From: Polynucleobacter sp. MG-Unter2-18
GTDB lineage: Bacteria > Pseudomonadota > Gammaproteobacteria > Burkholderiales > Burkholderiaceae
Assembly (NCBI RefSeq): GCF_018687675.1
Contig: NZ_CP061302.1
Coordinates: 62,001 to 126,000 of the forward strand
Length of the DNA stretch: 64,000 bases
Direction: 5' to 3'
The notes below the pieces were generated by a model that worked only from the letters and a program-made list of their open reading frames with translations, was not told where the DNA came from and made no database searches. The position numbers and the translations under genes are program-made. Below, piece by piece: positions 21,712 through 33,504 of this stretch (position 1 is its first letter; every line of letters begins with the position of its first letter).

Positions 21712-24700
21712 ATGACTACATATACAAATACAGACCTTCGTCCAATCACGCAGGGTCTCTACGATCCACAAAATGAGCATGACGCTTGTGGCGTAGGATT
21801 CGTCGCCCACATCAAGGGTAAGAAGTCACATGAGATTGTTGCTCAGGGATTGCAAATTCTTGAGAACTTGGATCATCGAGGTGCTGTGGGCGCTGATCCG
21901 CTGATGGGCGACGGCGCTGGAATTTTGATCCAAGTACCGGATACCTTGTATCGCGAGGAAATGGCAAAGCAGGGTATCGAGTTACCTCCATTTGGTGAAT
22001 ATGGCGTTGGCATGATTTTCCTGCCTAAAGAGCAAGCATCGCGTTTAGCTTGTGAACAAGAGTTAGAGCGCACAGTTCGCCTTGAAGGCCAAGTTGTTTT
22101 GGGTTGGAGGGATGTTCCGGTTGATGTCAAACTGCCAATGTCACCAACAGTACAAATGACCGAACCATTTATTCGTCAGATATTCATTGGTCGCGGACGC
22201 GACATCATGACGACCGATGCACTTGAGCGTAAGTTGTATGTGATTCGTAAAACTGCAAGCCATGCAATTCAAGATTTACATCTAAAGCACGGCAAAGAAT
22301 ATTTCGTAGCGTCGATGTCAGCTCGCACCATTGTTTATAAGGGTTTGCTATTGGCGAACCAGGTAGGAGCGTACTACAAAGACTTACAAGATTCACGTAC
22401 AGTTTCTGCGTTGGCATTAGTGCATCAGCGTTTCTCCACGAACACTTTCCCGGCCTGGGAGTTGGCTCACCCATATCGCATGATTGCGCACAACGGTGAG
22501 ATCAACACTGTTAAAGGGAATGTCAACTGGGTAAATGCACGAGAGGGGGCAATCAGCTCACCAGTACTTGGCGATGACCTAAAAAAATTATGGCCACTCA
22601 TCTATCCAGGTCAATCTGATACAGCCTGTTTTGATAACTGTTTAGAGTTATTAGTGATGTCAGGTTATCCATTAGCACAAGCAATGATGATGATGATCCC
22701 GGAAGCATGGGAACAGCACACATTGATGGATGAAAACCGTCGCGCATTCTATGAGTACCACGCCGCAATGATGGAGCCATGGGATGGCCCAGCAGCGATG
22801 GCTTTTACGGATGGCCGTCAGATTGGCGCTACCTTAGACCGTAATGGTTTACGCCCAGCCCGTTATTACGTAACAGATGATGACCTAGTCATCATGGGCT
22901 CTGAGGCTGGTGTACTGCCAATTCCAGAGAATAAGATCGTTCAAAAGTGGCGCTTGCAACCAGGCAAGATGTTCATGATTGATATGGAGCAGGGCCGCAT
23001 TATTGATGATGTGGAATTGAAGGATGCAGTCTCTAAAGCAAAGCCATATAAGAGCTGGATCGATGCAGTACGGGTGAAGCTCGATGAAGTTGATGCTAGC
23101 AAGGCAGATTTAGTAGATGAAAAAAATACGATTCGTCCCGCTGCAAAATTATTAGATCGTCAACAAGCTTTCGGTTATACCCAAGAGGACATTAAGTACC
23201 TCATGGCACCAATGGCAATGAATGGTGAAGAGGCAATTGGATCGATGGGTAACGATAGCCCACTAGCCGTACTCTCAAATAAGAACAAGCCACTCTATAA
23301 CTATTTCAAGCAATTGTTTGCGCAGGTAACCAATCCGCCGATTGACTCTATCCGTGAAAACATGGTGATGTCTTTAGTGTCTTTCATTGGACCTAAGCCG
23401 AATTTGTTGGATACCAACAATATCAATCCGCCAATGCGTTTGGAAGTGAATCAGCCGATTTTAGACTTCAACGATATGACCAAGATTCGTCATATTGGTC
23501 ACTACACCAATGGTAAGTTCCGCTCGTATGAGTTGGACATTTGCTATCCAGCATCCTGGGGCAAGGATGGTATTGAGGCTCGCTTGGCATCCTTGTGTGC
23601 GGAAGCTGCTGATGCCGTACGCTCTGGTTACAACATCTTGATCGTGAGCGATCGTCAGGTTGACGAGCAGCATGTGGCCATTCCGGCATTGTTAGCAACT
23701 TCAGCAATTCATCAGCACTTAGTTGAAAAAGGGTTGCGTACTAGCGTCGGACTTGTTGTTGAAACCGGTAGCGCGCGTGAGACACATCATTTCGCACTCT
23801 TGGCTGGTTATGGTGCTGAAGCAGTTCATCCGTACTTGGCAATGGAAACTTTGGCTGAGATGGCTAAAGGTTTATCGGGCGATTTGTCAGCAGAAAAAGC
23901 AGTCAAGAATTTTGTAAAAGCGGTTGGTAAGGGCTTGCAAAAAGTAATGTCCAAAATGGGTATCTCTACTTACATGTCCTATACCGGCTCACAGATTTTT
24001 GAGGCAATTGGTTTGAACCGAGATGTAATTGATCATTACTTCAAGGGCACTCCATCCAATGTAGGTGGTATCGGTGTATTTGAAGTGGCTGAAGAAGCTT
24101 TACGCATGCATCAGTCTGCGTTTGGTAATGATCCTGTTCTGACCAACATGCTCGAAGCTGGTGGTGAGTATGCTTTCCGTATTCGTGGCGAAGACCATAT
24201 GTGGACTCCAGATACGATTGCGAAGTTGCAGCACTCTACCCGTGCTGGTATCGATAAGGGCTATCAAACTTATAAAGAGTATGCCAATCTGATTAATGAC
24301 CAAACCAAACGTCAGATGACCTTGCGCGGTTTGTTTGAGTTCAAGATTGATCCAGTTAAAGCAATTCCATTGGATGAAGTCGAGCCTGCAAAAGAAATCG
24401 TTAAGCGTTTTGCAACGGGCGCGATGTCCTTAGGTTCTATTTCTACTGAAGCGCATGCTACTTTAGCCATTGCCATGAACCGGATTGGCGGTAAGTCTAA
24501 TACTGGTGAGGGCGGTGAAGATCCAAATCGCTATGTGAATGAACTTAAAGGCATTCCAATTAAGAAAGGTGAAACCTTAGCAAGCATTTTGGGTGACGAT
24601 GTTGTTGAAGCAAACATTCCTCTGCTAGATGGTGATTCATTGCGTTCCAGAATTAAGCAGGTTGCTTCCGGTCGTTTCGGAGTTACCACTGAATATCTGC

Positions 24701-26457
24701 GCTCTGCTGATCAGATTCAGATCAAGATGGCTCAAGGTGCTAAGCCTGGTGAAGGCGGCCAATTGCCGGGCGGCAAGGTTTCTGACTACATCGGTAAGTT
24801 GCGCTTCTCCGTGCCAGGAGTTGGCTTAATCTCGCCTCCTCCACACCATGATATTTACTCTATTGAAGATATCGCTCAGTTGATTCACGATCTGAAGAAT
24901 GTGAACCCTGCTGCTGATGTCTCTGTGAAGTTGGTTTCTGAGGTAGGTGTTGGTACGATTGCTGCAGGTGTTGCTAAAGCGAAAGCGGATCACGTAGTGA
25001 TCGCTGGACATGATGGCGGTACTGGCGCATCACCACTTTCTTCTATTAAGCACGCTGGTTCCCCATGGGAGTTAGGTTTAGCTGAAACTCAACAAACATT
25101 AGTGCTCAATGGTTTGCGTAGCCGTATTCGTGTGCAAGCTGATGGTCAAATGAAAACTGGTCGAGATGTGGTGATCGGCGCATTATTGGGTGCGGATGAA
25201 TTTGGTTTTGCAACAGCGCCATTAGTTGTTGAAGGTTGCATCATGATGCGTAAGTGTCATTTGAATACTTGCCCAGTTGGTGTTGCTACACAAGACCCTG
25301 AATTGCGTAAAAAGTTCTCTGGTAAGCCAGAGCACGTCGTGAATTTCTTCTTCTTTATTGCTGAAGAAGTGCGCGAGATCATGGCTCAACTCGGCATTCG
25401 TAAGTTTGATGATTTGATTGGGCGCGTTGATCTCTTAGATACACGTAAAGGTATTGAGAACTGGAAAGTTCATGGCTTGGATTTCAGTAAGATTTTTGCT
25501 GAGCCAGCGGTGGCTAAAGACGTGCCGCGTTATCAGATCCTGACTCAAGACCATGGTTTGGATAGCGCGTTGGATAACATTCTGATTGAAAAGAGTCAGC
25601 CTGCATTGCAAGGTGGTGAGAAAGTCTCCTTCATTGTTCCTGTGAAGAACGTCAACCGTACTGTTGGCGCAATGCTCTCTGGAGAAATCGCTCAGCGTTA
25701 TGGTCATGCCGGTTTGCCGGATGACACTATTCATATCCAATTGAACGGAACTGCTGGTCAAAGTTTCGCCGCCTTCTTGGCGCGCGGCATTACCTTGGAT
25801 TTAGTTGGCGATGGTAATGACTACGTTGGTAAGGGTTTATCAGGCGGACGGGTCATTGTGCGTGCGCCACATGAGTTCCGTGGTGATACAGCCAAGAACA
25901 TCATTGTTGGTAATACCGTTCTCTATGGTGCAATCGGTGGCGAAGCATTCTTTAACGGTGTAGCTGGTGAACGTTTCGCAGTGCGTAACTCTGGTGCCAC
26001 AACGGTAGTTGAAGGTACTGGCGATCACGGTTGTGAATACATGACTGGTGGCACTGTGGTGGTGCTAGGCGCAACTGGCCGTAACTTTGCAGCAGGTATG
26101 AGCGGTGGTATTGCTTATGTTTACGACGAAGACGGTCTCTTTGAAAAGCGCTGCAATACCAGCATGGCGACCTTGGAAAAAGTATTGCCTTCCGCTGAGC
26201 AGATTGCCCAAATGCCTCAGTCACAGTGGCATGCCCCTGTTGACGTGAAGGATGGTGGCGAGCGTATGACTGATGAGCAAATTCTGAAGGGCTTGATCGA
26301 GCGTCATTTCCGTCACACTGGTTCTGAGCGCGCTAAAGCACTCTTGGCCGATTGGGAAAATGCGCGCAGTCTTTTTGTGAAGGTGCTACCTACTGAGTAC
26401 AAACGTGCCCTAGGTGAGTTGTGGGAAAAAGCGCAAAACAAAACCGTTGCAGCTTAA
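21712..26457 (+). CDS. gltB: Glutamate synthase large subunit
   Basis: The frame is open from 21613, but the start at 21712 ([10 protein letters not shown]) is chosen because it follows a GCGGAAA box and places the processed cysteine (Cys26 in [14 protein letters not shown]) after a short propeptide as in the family. The 1,581-residue enzyme has an N-terminal class II amidotransferase, a central domain, an FMN-binding synthase domain with [10 protein letters not shown] and the 3Fe-4S cluster [13 protein letters not shown], and a C-terminal beta-helix domain. With GltD it makes two glutamates from glutamine and 2-oxoglutarate. Confidence 0.97.
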   Translation: MTTYTNTDLRPITQGLYDPQNEHDACGVGFVAHIKGKKSHEIVAQGLQILENLDHRGAVGADPLMGDGAGILIQVPDTLYREEMAKQGIELPPFGEYGVGMIFLPKEQASRLACEQELERTVRLEGQVVLGWRDVPVDVKLPMSPTVQMTEPFIRQIFIGRGRDIMTTDALERKLYVIRKTASHAIQDLHLKHGKEYFVASMSARTIVYKGLLLANQVGAYYKDLQDSRTVSALALVHQRFSTNTFPAWELAHPYRMIAHNGEINTVKGNVNWVNAREGAISSPVLGDDLKKLWPLIYPGQSDTACFDNCLELLVMSGYPLAQAMMMMIPEAWEQHTLMDENRRAFYEYHAAMMEPWDGPAAMAFTDGRQIGATLDRNGLRPARYYVTDDDLVIMGSEAGVLPIPENKIVQKWRLQPGKMFMIDMEQGRIIDDVELKDAVSKAKPYKSWIDAVRVKLDEVDASKADLVDEKNTIRPAAKLLDRQQAFGYTQEDIKYLMAPMAMNGEEAIGSMGNDSPLAVLSNKNKPLYNYFKQLFAQVTNPPIDSIRENMVMSLVSFIGPKPNLLDTNNINPPMRLEVNQPILDFNDMTKIRHIGHYTNGKFRSYELDICYPASWGKDGIEARLASLCAEAADAVRSGYNILIVSDRQVDEQHVAIPALLATSAIHQHLVEKGLRTSVGLVVETGSARETHHFALLAGYGAEAVHPYLAMETLAEMAKGLSGDLSAEKAVKNFVKAVGKGLQKVMSKMGISTYMSYTGSQIFEAIGLNRDVIDHYFKGTPSNVGGIGVFEVAEEALRMHQSAFGNDPVLTNMLEAGGEYAFRIRGEDHMWTPDTIAKLQHSTRAGIDKGYQTYKEYANLINDQTKRQMTLRGLFEFKIDPVKAIPLDEVEPAKEIVKRFATGAMSLGSISTEAHATLAIAMNRIGGKSNTGEGGEDPNRYVNELKGIPIKKGETLASILGDDVVEANIPLLDGDSLRSRIKQVASGRFGVTTEYLRSADQIQIKMAQGAKPGEGGQLPGGKVSDYIGKLRFSVPGVGLISPPPHHDIYSIEDIAQLIHDLKNVNPAADVSVKLVSEVGVGTIAAGVAKAKADHVVIAGHDGGTGASPLSSIKHAGSPWELGLAETQQTLVLNGLRSRIRVQADGQMKTGRDVVIGALLGADEFGFATAPLVVEGCIMMRKCHLNTCPVGVATQDPELRKKFSGKPEHVVNFFFFIAEEVREIMAQLGIRKFDDLIGRVDLLDTRKGIENWKVHGLDFSKIFAEPAVAKDVPRYQILTQDHGLDSALDNILIEKSQPALQGGEKVSFIVPVKNVNRTVGAMLSGEIAQRYGHAGLPDDTIHIQLNGTAGQSFAAFLARGITLDLVGDGNDYVGKGLSGGRVIVRAPHEFRGDTAKNIIVGNTVLYGAIGGEAFFNGVAGERFAVRNSGATTVVEGTGDHGCEYMTGGTVVVLGATGRNFAAGMSGGIAYVYDEDGLFEKRCNTSMATLEKVLPSAEQIAQMPQSQWHAPVDVKDGGERMTDEQILKGLIERHFRHTGSERAKALLADWENARSLFVKVLPTEYKRALGELWEKAQNKTVAA

Positions 26458-26498
26458 TCAACAAAGAAGACATTAAGAAAAGATACTAAGGAATCGAT

Positions 26499-27962
26499 AT
26501 GGGTAAGGTCACTGGATTTATGGAGTTTGAGCGCGTAGATGAAACCTACGAAGCTCCCGTTAAACGCCTCCATCATTACAAGGAGTTTGTTGCGGTGCTG
26601 ACAGATGATGAAGCTAAAGTGCAAGGCGCACGTTGCATGGATTGCGGCATTCCATTTTGCAATAACGGCTGTCCAGTCAATAACATCATTCCTGACTTCA
26701 ATGATTTAGTGTTTCACGATGACTGGAAGAATGCATTAGATGTTTTGCAGTCCACCAATAACTTCCCTGAGTTCACTGGCCGCATCTGTCCCGCACCTTG
26801 TGAGGCCGCCTGTACCTTAGGAATTAATAGTGATGCAGTTGGTATTAAGTCAATTGAACACGCCATTATTGATAAGGGTTGGGAAAATGGTTGGGTTAAG
26901 CCGCAGCTGCCTAAAACCAAAACAGGTAAAAAAGTTGCCGTTGTTGGCGGTGGACCAGCTGGTATGGCGACTGCACAGCAATTAGCGCGTGTGGGTCATG
27001 ATGTCACTGTATTTGAAAAGAATGATCGTGTTGGTGGGTTACTGCGCTACGGCATTCCTGATTTCAAAATGGAAAAATGGTTGATCGATCGTCGTGTTGA
27101 ACAAATGCAAGCTGAAGGTGTGAAGTTTGAGACTGGTGTATTTGTAGGCAAAGAAGCAATTGGTGCTGAAGTAAAAAATTACTCCACAAAAACAGTTTCA
27201 CCTGATCAGTTGATGAAAGATTTTGATGCGGTAGTCATTAGTGGTGGATCAGAGCAGCCGCGTGACTTACCAGTCCCTGGCCGTGAGTTGAAGGGTGTTC
27301 ACTATGCTTTGGATTTCTTGATTCCCCAGAACAAAGAAAACGCTGGCGATTTCAAAAACGAGATTTCTGCAGCTGGTAAGCATGTCATCGTCATTGGCGG
27401 TGGCGATACTGGATCTGATTGCGTGGGAACATCCAATCGTCATGGTGCTGCCAAGATTACACAGTTTGAATTATTGCCACAGCCACCAGAAACTGAAAAC
27501 AAGCCTTTGGTATGGCCATATTGGCCAACTAAATTGCGTACATCTTCTTCGCATGAAGAAGGTTGTGAGCGCGATTGGTCCGTTGCAACTAAGCGTTTTG
27601 AAGGCAAAGATGGCAAACTAGAAAAGTTGATTTGCGTGCGTTTGGAGTGGAAAGACGGCAAGATGACAGAAATGCCAAACTCTGAATTTGAAATTAAGGC
27701 AGATTTGGTGTTCTTGGCAATGGGCTTTGTGTCCCCGGCAGCGCAAGTGCTCAATGCCTTCGGTGTTGAAAAAGATGCCCGTGGGAATGCAAAAGCCACT
27801 GTTGATGGCCAAAATGCTTACCAAACCAACGTTCCTAAGGTATTTGCTGCTGGCGATATGCGCCGTGGACAGTCTTTGGTGGTTTGGGCGATTCGTGAAG
27901 GCCGACAAGCTGCCCATGCAGTAGACGAGTTTTTAATGGGGTCATCCGTTCTGCCGCGATAA
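26499..27962 (+). CDS. gltD: Glutamate synthase small subunit
   Basis: The 487-residue product has the N-terminal cysteine clusters [17 protein letters not shown] and [11 protein letters not shown] for 4Fe-4S centres, then an FAD-binding [14 protein letters not shown] and an NADPH-binding [13 protein letters not shown]. It feeds electrons from NADPH to GltB. It lies 41 bases after gltB, and mlaF starts 10 bases after its stop, so read-through into the Mla genes is likely. Confidence 0.97.
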   Translation: MGKVTGFMEFERVDETYEAPVKRLHHYKEFVAVLTDDEAKVQGARCMDCGIPFCNNGCPVNNIIPDFNDLVFHDDWKNALDVLQSTNNFPEFTGRICPAPCEAACTLGINSDAVGIKSIEHAIIDKGWENGWVKPQLPKTKTGKKVAVVGGGPAGMATAQQLARVGHDVTVFEKNDRVGGLLRYGIPDFKMEKWLIDRRVEQMQAEGVKFETGVFVGKEAIGAEVKNYSTKTVSPDQLMKDFDAVVISGGSEQPRDLPVPGRELKGVHYALDFLIPQNKENAGDFKNEISAAGKHVIVIGGGDTGSDCVGTSNRHGAAKITQFELLPQPPETENKPLVWPYWPTKLRTSSSHEEGCERDWSVATKRFEGKDGKLEKLICVRLEWKDGKMTEMPNSEFEIKADLVFLAMGFVSPAAQVLNAFGVEKDARGNAKATVDGQNAYQTNVPKVFAAGDMRRGQSLVVWAIREGRQAAHAVDEFLMGSSVLPR

Positions 27963-27972
27963 TATCGAGGAT

Positions 27973-28839
27973 ATGAACAGTGGCCACGCCAACTCGGTGG
28001 AAGTGAAGCAAAAAACCTCTAGTGGTGGCCAGGGCGAAGTTGTAGTTCAAATTAAGGACGTCAACTTTTCCTATGCCCCTGGCGAGCGGCAAATTCTATC
28101 GGGACTCAATATGGAGTTCCGTCGCGGCCAAGTGGTTGCGGTGATGGGTGGCTCTGGTTGCGGCAAGACTACTATTCTCAGGCTCATTGGCGGTCAGTTC
28201 ACCGCGCAGTCTGGTCAAGTTTTATTCGAAGGCCGAGATATTGGAAAAATGAACGGCACTGAATTGATGGCAGCCCGTCGTCGGATGGGAATGCTCTTTC
28301 AGTTTGGCGCACTCTTTACGGACCTCAGTGTTTTTGAAAACGTCGCCTTTCCTTTACGTGAGCACACGAATTTAAGTGAAGCGCTATTGCGCTCTTTAGT
28401 GCTCATGAAACTCAATGCAGTTGGCCTGCGTGGCGCACGTGATTTAATGCCGGCGCAAATTTCTGGTGGTATGGCGCGCCGTGTTGCTTTGGCTAGAGCA
28501 ATTGCACTGGACCCTCCTTTGATCATGTATGACGAGCCCTTCGCTGGTTTAGATCCAATTTCATTGGGGATTACGGCGCGCTTGATTCGGGATTTGAATC
28601 AAGCTCTAGGTGCAACCAGTCTTTTGGTTACGCACGATGTAGAAGAAACATTTGAAATTGCTGATTACGTGTATTTCATTGCCAATGGTCGCATTGGTGC
28701 TGAGGGAACGCCAGAAGAGTTAAGTCGATCAACAGATCCTTTTGTGCGTCAATTTTTAGATGCCTCCCCGGATGGCCCAGTACCATTCCACTATCCAGGG
28801 CAAAGCCTTGAGGAAGATTTTGGGGTGAGTCTCAAGTGA
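27973..28839 (+). CDS. mlaF: Phospholipid ABC transporter ATPase MlaF
   Basis: The 288-residue product has Walker [10 protein letters not shown], signature [13 protein letters not shown], Walker [13 protein letters not shown] and the H-loop VTHDVEE. It powers phospholipid movement between inner and outer membranes as part of the MlaFEDB complex. Its end overlaps mlaE by 4 bases. The N-terminus has about 20 residues more than E. coli MlaF. Confidence 0.95.
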   Translation: MNSGHANSVEVKQKTSSGGQGEVVVQIKDVNFSYAPGERQILSGLNMEFRRGQVVAVMGGSGCGKTTILRLIGGQFTAQSGQVLFEGRDIGKMNGTELMAARRRMGMLFQFGALFTDLSVFENVAFPLREHTNLSEALLRSLVLMKLNAVGLRGARDLMPAQISGGMARRVALARAIALDPPLIMYDEPFAGLDPISLGITARLIRDLNQALGATSLLVTHDVEETFEIADYVYFIANGRIGAEGTPEELSRSTDPFVRQFLDASPDGPVPFHYPGQSLEEDFGVSLK

Positions 28840-29633
28840 GCATGCTTTATAAAATTATCGATCTCTTGGGTGACCTTGGATTCTTTATTCGTCGCAACTT
28901 AACGAGCCTTGGCCTTGCTACACGTATGTTTGTAGCGGTCATTTGGCGCTCTGGTTTTTTATTAAAAAGACCTCGCTTAGTTTCTGATCAGATTCTGTTT
29001 GTCGGCAATCACTCATTTGTGATCATTGCAGTATCTGGTTTGTTTGTTGGTTTTGTTTTGGGTTTACAGGGTTATTACACTTTGAATCGTTATGGTTCGG
29101 AGCAGGCTTTGGGTTTGTTGGTGGCTTTATCGCTCACCCGGGAATTGGGCCCTGTGATAACCGCTCTCTTATTTGCTGGTCGTGCTGGTACATCACTTAC
29201 CGCAGAGATTGGCTTAATGAAAGCCGGTGAACAGCTTAGTGCCATGGAAATGATGGCGGTGGACCCATTAAGCCGCGTGATTGCACCGCGCTTGTGGGCA
29301 GGCATTGTTGCTATGCCGATTTTGGCGACGATCTTTACGGCGGTTGGTGTGATGGGTGGCTACTTTGTCGGCGTGCCCCTGATTGGGGTTGACTCTGGCG
29401 CCTTCTGGGCGCAGATGCAGGGTGGGGTGGATCTCTTCTCCGACATTGGCAATGGCCTAATTAAAAGCCTGGTATTTGGTGTTGCGGTGACTTTTATTGC
29501 TCTGTATCAGGGCTATGAGGCGAAGCCTACGCCAGAGGGGGTATCACAGGCAACCACTAGAACTGTGGTGATCTCTTCCTTATCGGTTTTAGCATTAGAT
29601 TTCTTGCTCACCGCAATGATGTTCTCGAATTAG
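28836..29633 (+). CDS. mlaE: Phospholipid ABC transporter permease MlaE
   Basis: The 265-residue product has five to six hydrophobic helices and the MlaE family signatures LTRELGPVITALLFAGRAGT and AEIGLMKAGEQLSAMEMM. It forms the inner-membrane dimer of the Mla complex. The start is the GTG overlapping the mlaF stop; an ATG two codons later is also possible. Confidence 0.95.
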   Translation: MSMLYKIIDLLGDLGFFIRRNLTSLGLATRMFVAVIWRSGFLLKRPRLVSDQILFVGNHSFVIIAVSGLFVGFVLGLQGYYTLNRYGSEQALGLLVALSLTRELGPVITALLFAGRAGTSLTAEIGLMKAGEQLSAMEMMAVDPLSRVIAPRLWAGIVAMPILATIFTAVGVMGGYFVGVPLIGVDSGAFWAQMQGGVDLFSDIGNGLIKSLVFGVAVTFIALYQGYEAKPTPEGVSQATTRTVVISSLSVLALDFLLTAMMFSN

Positions 29634-29654
29634 AAAGAATAAACTGGGACTCTT

Positions 29655-30137
29655 ATGAGAAAAAGTGCAATTGATGTTTGGGTCGGAATCTTTGTAGCCA
29701 TTGGTTTGTTGGCAGCTCTGTTTCTGGCATTGAAGGTTGGCAATATGAATGCAGTTTCTTTTGCGCCAACTTACAAAATTTCTGCCCGTTTTGACAACAT
29801 TGGCGGACTCAAGCCACGCGCACCAGTCAAAAGTGCGGGTGTAGTTGTTGGGCGTATTGCGAATATTTCTTTTGATGATAAAACATACCAAGCCACTGTC
29901 ACTATGACTATTGAGGACACGTATAAGTTCCCGAAAGATTCGTCTGCTAAGATTTTGACTTCAGGCTTATTGGGTGAGCAATACATTGGTCTTGAGGCCG
30001 GCGGCTCTGATGACATGTTGGCTGCTGGAGATAAGATTACTCAGACTCAGTCTGCGGTAGTGCTAGAGAACCTAATTAGTCAGTTCTTGTATAACAAGGC
30101 TGCTGATAGTGGCCAAGACAAGGGCGCAGCAAAATAA
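29655..30137 (+). CDS. mlaD: Phospholipid-binding MCE protein MlaD
   Basis: The 160-residue product has an N-terminal membrane anchor (about 9-25) and one MCE domain with FDNIGGLKPRAPVKSAGVVV, the phospholipid-binding hexamer fold. It is held at the periplasmic face of MlaFE. Its stop shares one base with the mlaA ATG (TAATG). Confidence 0.95.
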   Translation: MRKSAIDVWVGIFVAIGLLAALFLALKVGNMNAVSFAPTYKISARFDNIGGLKPRAPVKSAGVVVGRIANISFDDKTYQATVTMTIEDTYKFPKDSSAKILTSGLLGEQYIGLEAGGSDDMLAAGDKITQTQSAVVLENLISQFLYNKAADSGQDKGAAK

Positions 30138-30883
30138 TGTCCTTGCTGGCAAATATCAAGCGCATAGTGTTACTGGGTTTGGTTGGGACCATGGTAGGTT
30201 GTGCATCCATTCCGGCTGGGGTTGCACCCTCTCCGCATGATCCATGGGAGCCATTTAACCGCTCCGTTTTTGAGTTCAATGAAGGCTTAGACGCCTATCT
30301 ACTCAAGCCAGTAGTGGCTGGTTACCGTTTTGTCTTGCCAGAATTTGTGCGTGACGGTATCTATAACTTCTTTAGTAATTACAGCGATATTTACACCGCA
30401 TTGCAGAATCTTTTGCAGGGTAAGCCCGACTATGCCTTTAGTGATCTGATGAGGGTTGTAGTCAACACCACCTTTGGTTTAGGTGGCTTAATTGATATGG
30501 CAACTCCAGGGGGTCTACCAAAGCATAAGGAAGATTGGGGTCAGACTTTTGGTGTTTGGGGTATTCCTTCTGGCCCTTATGTGGTTCTACCGTTCTTTGG
30601 CCCAAGCAATGTGCGAGATACCTTTGGTACTGCAGCTGATTTAGAGTCTGATTACCTATTTAGATTGCTGCCAGATGTTGCTTTGCGAAATAGCTTGACT
30701 GGCTTACGTGTGGTTAACGCACGTAATACCTATTACGAAGCAGGTGACTTATTGGATGGGGCTGCAATCGATAAATACAGCTTTGTACGGGATGCTTACA
30801 TTCAGAGGCGGCAATACCAAATTAATGAGGGTCGTGAAGACGAGGAGGTATTAATGCCTCCATATCAGAACCCCTACGAATAA
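30137..30883 (+). CDS. mlaA: Outer-membrane phospholipid-removal lipoprotein MlaA (VacJ)
   Basis: The 248-residue product has a lipobox (VGCAS, lipidated Cys about residue 22), then DPWEPFNRSVFEFNEGLD and the IPSGPYVVLPFFGPSNVRD signature of MlaA. It removes misplaced phospholipids from the outer leaflet and hands them to MlaC. In E. coli mlaA is elsewhere; here it is inside the mla cluster, as in other betaproteobacteria. Confidence 0.95.
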   Translation: MSLLANIKRIVLLGLVGTMVGCASIPAGVAPSPHDPWEPFNRSVFEFNEGLDAYLLKPVVAGYRFVLPEFVRDGIYNFFSNYSDIYTALQNLLQGKPDYAFSDLMRVVVNTTFGLGGLIDMATPGGLPKHKEDWGQTFGVWGIPSGPYVVLPFFGPSNVRDTFGTAADLESDYLFRLLPDVALRNSLTGLRVVNARNTYYEAGDLLDGAAIDKYSFVRDAYIQRRQYQINEGREDEEVLMPPYQNPYE

Positions 30884-30956
30884 AGGCGCCTGAGCCTGCC
30901 TTGATTTCCTGATGGGGCTAAAATGAGCTTCAATGACTAGCACCGATCGAGGACAC

Positions 30957-31604
30957 ATGAAAAGTTACACTACTATTCAACAATACTGTGCAGTATTGAT
31001 ATCAAGCTTTTTTTTAGCTGTTAGTGGCGCGAGCGCCCAAGCAGTGGATCAGTCCACGCCAGATGCTTTGATTAAGACCGTTGTTTCTGATGTGATGGCT
31101 TCCGTAAAGTCTGATCCGGAAATTCAAAAAGGGAATATCCCGCGTATTGTCGATTTAGTGGAAAAGAAAATTGTGCCCTATACCGATATGCGTCGCACTA
31201 CTGAAATGGCGATGGGTCCAAACTGGAAAAAAGCGACTCCAGAACAACAGGCTCAATTAGTTTCTGAATTTAAGAATTTACTGATTCGTACATACTCTGG
31301 TGCTCTAAGCCAACTGCGTGATCAAACAATTCAATTTAAGCCTTTGCGTGCAGCTCCCGACGACAAGGAAGTGGTTGTAAAAACTGTAGTCATTGGTCGC
31401 GGTGATCCGGTACCGCTTGATTACCGCCTTGAAAAAACAGCTAATGGCTGGAGGGTTTACGACATGAACATCATGGGCGTCTGGCTAGTTGAGGCTTATC
31501 GCAATCAGTTTGCCAATCAAATTAGCCAGAATGGTGTTGAAGGTTTGGTGAAGTTCTTGCAGGATCGCAATAAACAGCTTGCTGCTGCAAAGCCAGCAAA
31601 CTAA
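30957..31604 (+). CDS. mlaC: Periplasmic phospholipid-binding protein MlaC
   Basis: The frame opens at 30933, but the ATG at 30957 follows GAGGA and starts a signal peptide (MKSYTTIQQY to about SGASAQA), so it is preferred. The 215-residue product has the Tol-tol-Ttg2/MlaC features VEKKIVPYTDMRRTTEMAMG and MNIMGVWLVEAYRNQF. It ferries phospholipid between MlaA and MlaD. Confidence 0.93.
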   Translation: MKSYTTIQQYCAVLISSFFLAVSGASAQAVDQSTPDALIKTVVSDVMASVKSDPEIQKGNIPRIVDLVEKKIVPYTDMRRTTEMAMGPNWKKATPEQQAQLVSEFKNLLIRTYSGALSQLRDQTIQFKPLRAAPDDKEVVVKTVVIGRGDPVPLDYRLEKTANGWRVYDMNIMGVWLVEAYRNQFANQISQNGVEGLVKFLQDRNKQLAAAKPAN

Positions 31605-31638
31605 AGACCGCACAAGATCAATCAACGATAAATATTAG

Positions 31639-31899
31639 ATGCCATTTTTATTGCCCAGTTCAGTGACGCAAGACAATGTTTTGCAGTTAGAAAAAGATGG
31701 CCTCCTAAATCTTGCGACATTAAGAGTAATAGATTGCCGCAATCTCAAGGATTTTGACTCTACCGTGCTAACGGTCTTATTGGCATGGCAGAAGAAATTA
31801 CAAGCTGATGGACAGCAGATTACTGTACAAAATGCCCCTGAAAAATTAATCGTGTTAGCCGGCGTATATGGTGTTGCCCAGTTGCTAGGTTTGTCATAG
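31639..31899 (+). CDS. mlaB: STAS-domain protein MlaB
   Basis: The 86-residue product is a STAS domain; FDSTVLTVLLAW includes the conserved helix-capping serine. MlaB binds MlaF and is needed for activity of the transporter. It lies between mlaC and an ABC exporter, 1 base before the next ATG. Confidence 0.88.
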   Translation: MPFLLPSSVTQDNVLQLEKDGLLNLATLRVIDCRNLKDFDSTVLTVLLAWQKKLQADGQQITVQNAPEKLIVLAGVYGVAQLLGLS

Positions 31900-31900
31900 C

Positions 31901-32653
31901 ATGCACGCCGCAATATCAATTAAAAACGTATCTAAAAATTATGGCGCACTTCAAGCGCTAGATGATATTTCTTTATCCATCGAGCCAGGTGAGTTCTTTG
32001 GCCTACTTGGCCCCAATGGTGCGGGCAAGACAACACTCATATCCATATTGGCGGGTTTAGTTACTGCTGATGGCGGTCACGCTGCAATCATGGGTGCGGA
32101 TGTTCAAAGTCAATTCCGTGATGCTCGCCGGATGCTGGGCGTCGTGCCGCAGGAGTTGGTGTTTGACCCATTCTTTACGGTTAGAGAAACATTGCAATTT
32201 CAGTCAGGTTATTTTGGGATTCGTCACAACGATGCTTGGATTGACGAGATCATGGCCAATTTGGATCTCACCAATAAAGCGGATAGCAATATGCGTTCCT
32301 TATCTGGTGGTATGAAGCGCCGAGTATTAGTAGCTCAGGCCTTAGTTCATAGACCACCAGTCATTATTTTAGATGAGCCTACTGCTGGAGTTGATGTGGA
32401 GTTGCGCCAATCGCTTTGGCAATTTATTAGTCGCCTCAACCAAGATGGTCACACCATCGTTTTAACCACCCATTACCTTGAAGAGGCTGAGGCATTGTGT
32501 CAGCGTATTGCCATGCTTAAGCAAGGAAAGATTGTTGCTTTGGATACAACCGCAAATTTATTGAGCCAATACGGCTCAGTGAAAAAAGATGGTGAAGGTA
32601 AAACAGATCTCGAAGATGTGTTTGTCAACATCATGTCGGGAGGTGCTCGATGA
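31901..32653 (+). CDS. ABC transporter ATPase, YadG-like
   Basis: The 250-residue product has Walker A GPNGAGKTT, signature LSGGMKRRVLVAQA, Walker B PVIILDEPTAGVD and the switch histidine TTHYLEEAE. It belongs to the ABC-2 exporter ATPases near YadG/CcmA. The substrate is unknown. It overlaps the permease gene by 4 bases, so the pair forms one exporter. Confidence 0.9.
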   Translation: MHAAISIKNVSKNYGALQALDDISLSIEPGEFFGLLGPNGAGKTTLISILAGLVTADGGHAAIMGADVQSQFRDARRMLGVVPQELVFDPFFTVRETLQFQSGYFGIRHNDAWIDEIMANLDLTNKADSNMRSLSGGMKRRVLVAQALVHRPPVIILDEPTAGVDVELRQSLWQFISRLNQDGHTIVLTTHYLEEAEALCQRIAMLKQGKIVALDTTANLLSQYGSVKKDGEGKTDLEDVFVNIMSGGAR

Positions 32654-33438
32654 AACCTATTTTAAATAAACTACCAATCTCCTATGGAAGTGGTTTTCCA
32701 ACGCTCTTGCGAAAAGAAATCAAACGTTTTTATAAGGTAGCTTTCCAGACGGTCGCTGCGCCAGTGCTTACTGCTGTTCTATATTTAATGATCTTTGGAC
32801 ATGTGCTCGAAGGCAAAGAGGTATACGGTCGCTTAAATTACACGGCTTTTCTGATTCCTGGTCTAGTTATGATGAGCGTGTTGCAGAACGCATTTGCTAA
32901 TACTTCTTCATCCCTTATTCAGTCCAAGGTAACTGGCAACCTAGTCTTTGTATTACTAGCCCCCTTTAGTCACTTAGAGTTTTATGCTGCTTATGTCTTG
33001 GCTGCAGTATTTCGTGGAATTGTTGTGGGCGCTGGCGTGTTGCTGATTACCGCATGGTTTGCTATGCCATCTTTTGAATATCCCCTGTGGATCATGGTAT
33101 TCGCTTTGTTGGGCGCTGCAATTTTAGGAAGCATGGGTTTAATTGCTGGCATCTGGGCAGATAAATACGATCAATTAGCTGCTTTTCAGAATTTCATCAT
33201 CATGCCAGCAACAATGCTGTCAGGCGTGTTTTACTCCATTCATTCTTTACCGGCTGCATGGCAAGTGGTATCGCACTTTAATCCATTCTTTTACATGATC
33301 GATGGTTTCCGTTACGGCTTCTTTGGAGTGTCAGATATATCGCCTTGGAATAGTTTGGCGATTGTTGTCTGCTTCTTTGTCGCGGTGTCAGCGATTGCTT
33401 TGCGATTATTGCAAAAAGGTTACAAGCTTAGGAACTAA
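32650..33438 (+). CDS. ABC-2 type transporter permease, YadH-like
   Basis: The 262-residue product has six predicted membrane helices and the ABC-2 signature around NPFFYMIDGFRYGFFG. It pairs with the preceding ATPase. Position in the mla-ibaG-murA run suggests an envelope-related substrate, but this is inference from neighbours. Confidence 0.9.
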   Translation: MKPILNKLPISYGSGFPTLLRKEIKRFYKVAFQTVAAPVLTAVLYLMIFGHVLEGKEVYGRLNYTAFLIPGLVMMSVLQNAFANTSSSLIQSKVTGNLVFVLLAPFSHLEFYAAYVLAAVFRGIVVGAGVLLITAWFAMPSFEYPLWIMVFALLGAAILGSMGLIAGIWADKYDQLAAFQNFIIMPATMLSGVFYSIHSLPAAWQVVSHFNPFFYMIDGFRYGFFGVSDISPWNSLAIVVCFFVAVSAIALRLLQKGYKLRN

Positions 33439-33504
33439 GTGCGTAAAACTTGCTTCAAAATTAGTATTTAAGAATATTTAGAAATTAGAAATCAGGAGAT
33501 TGTG

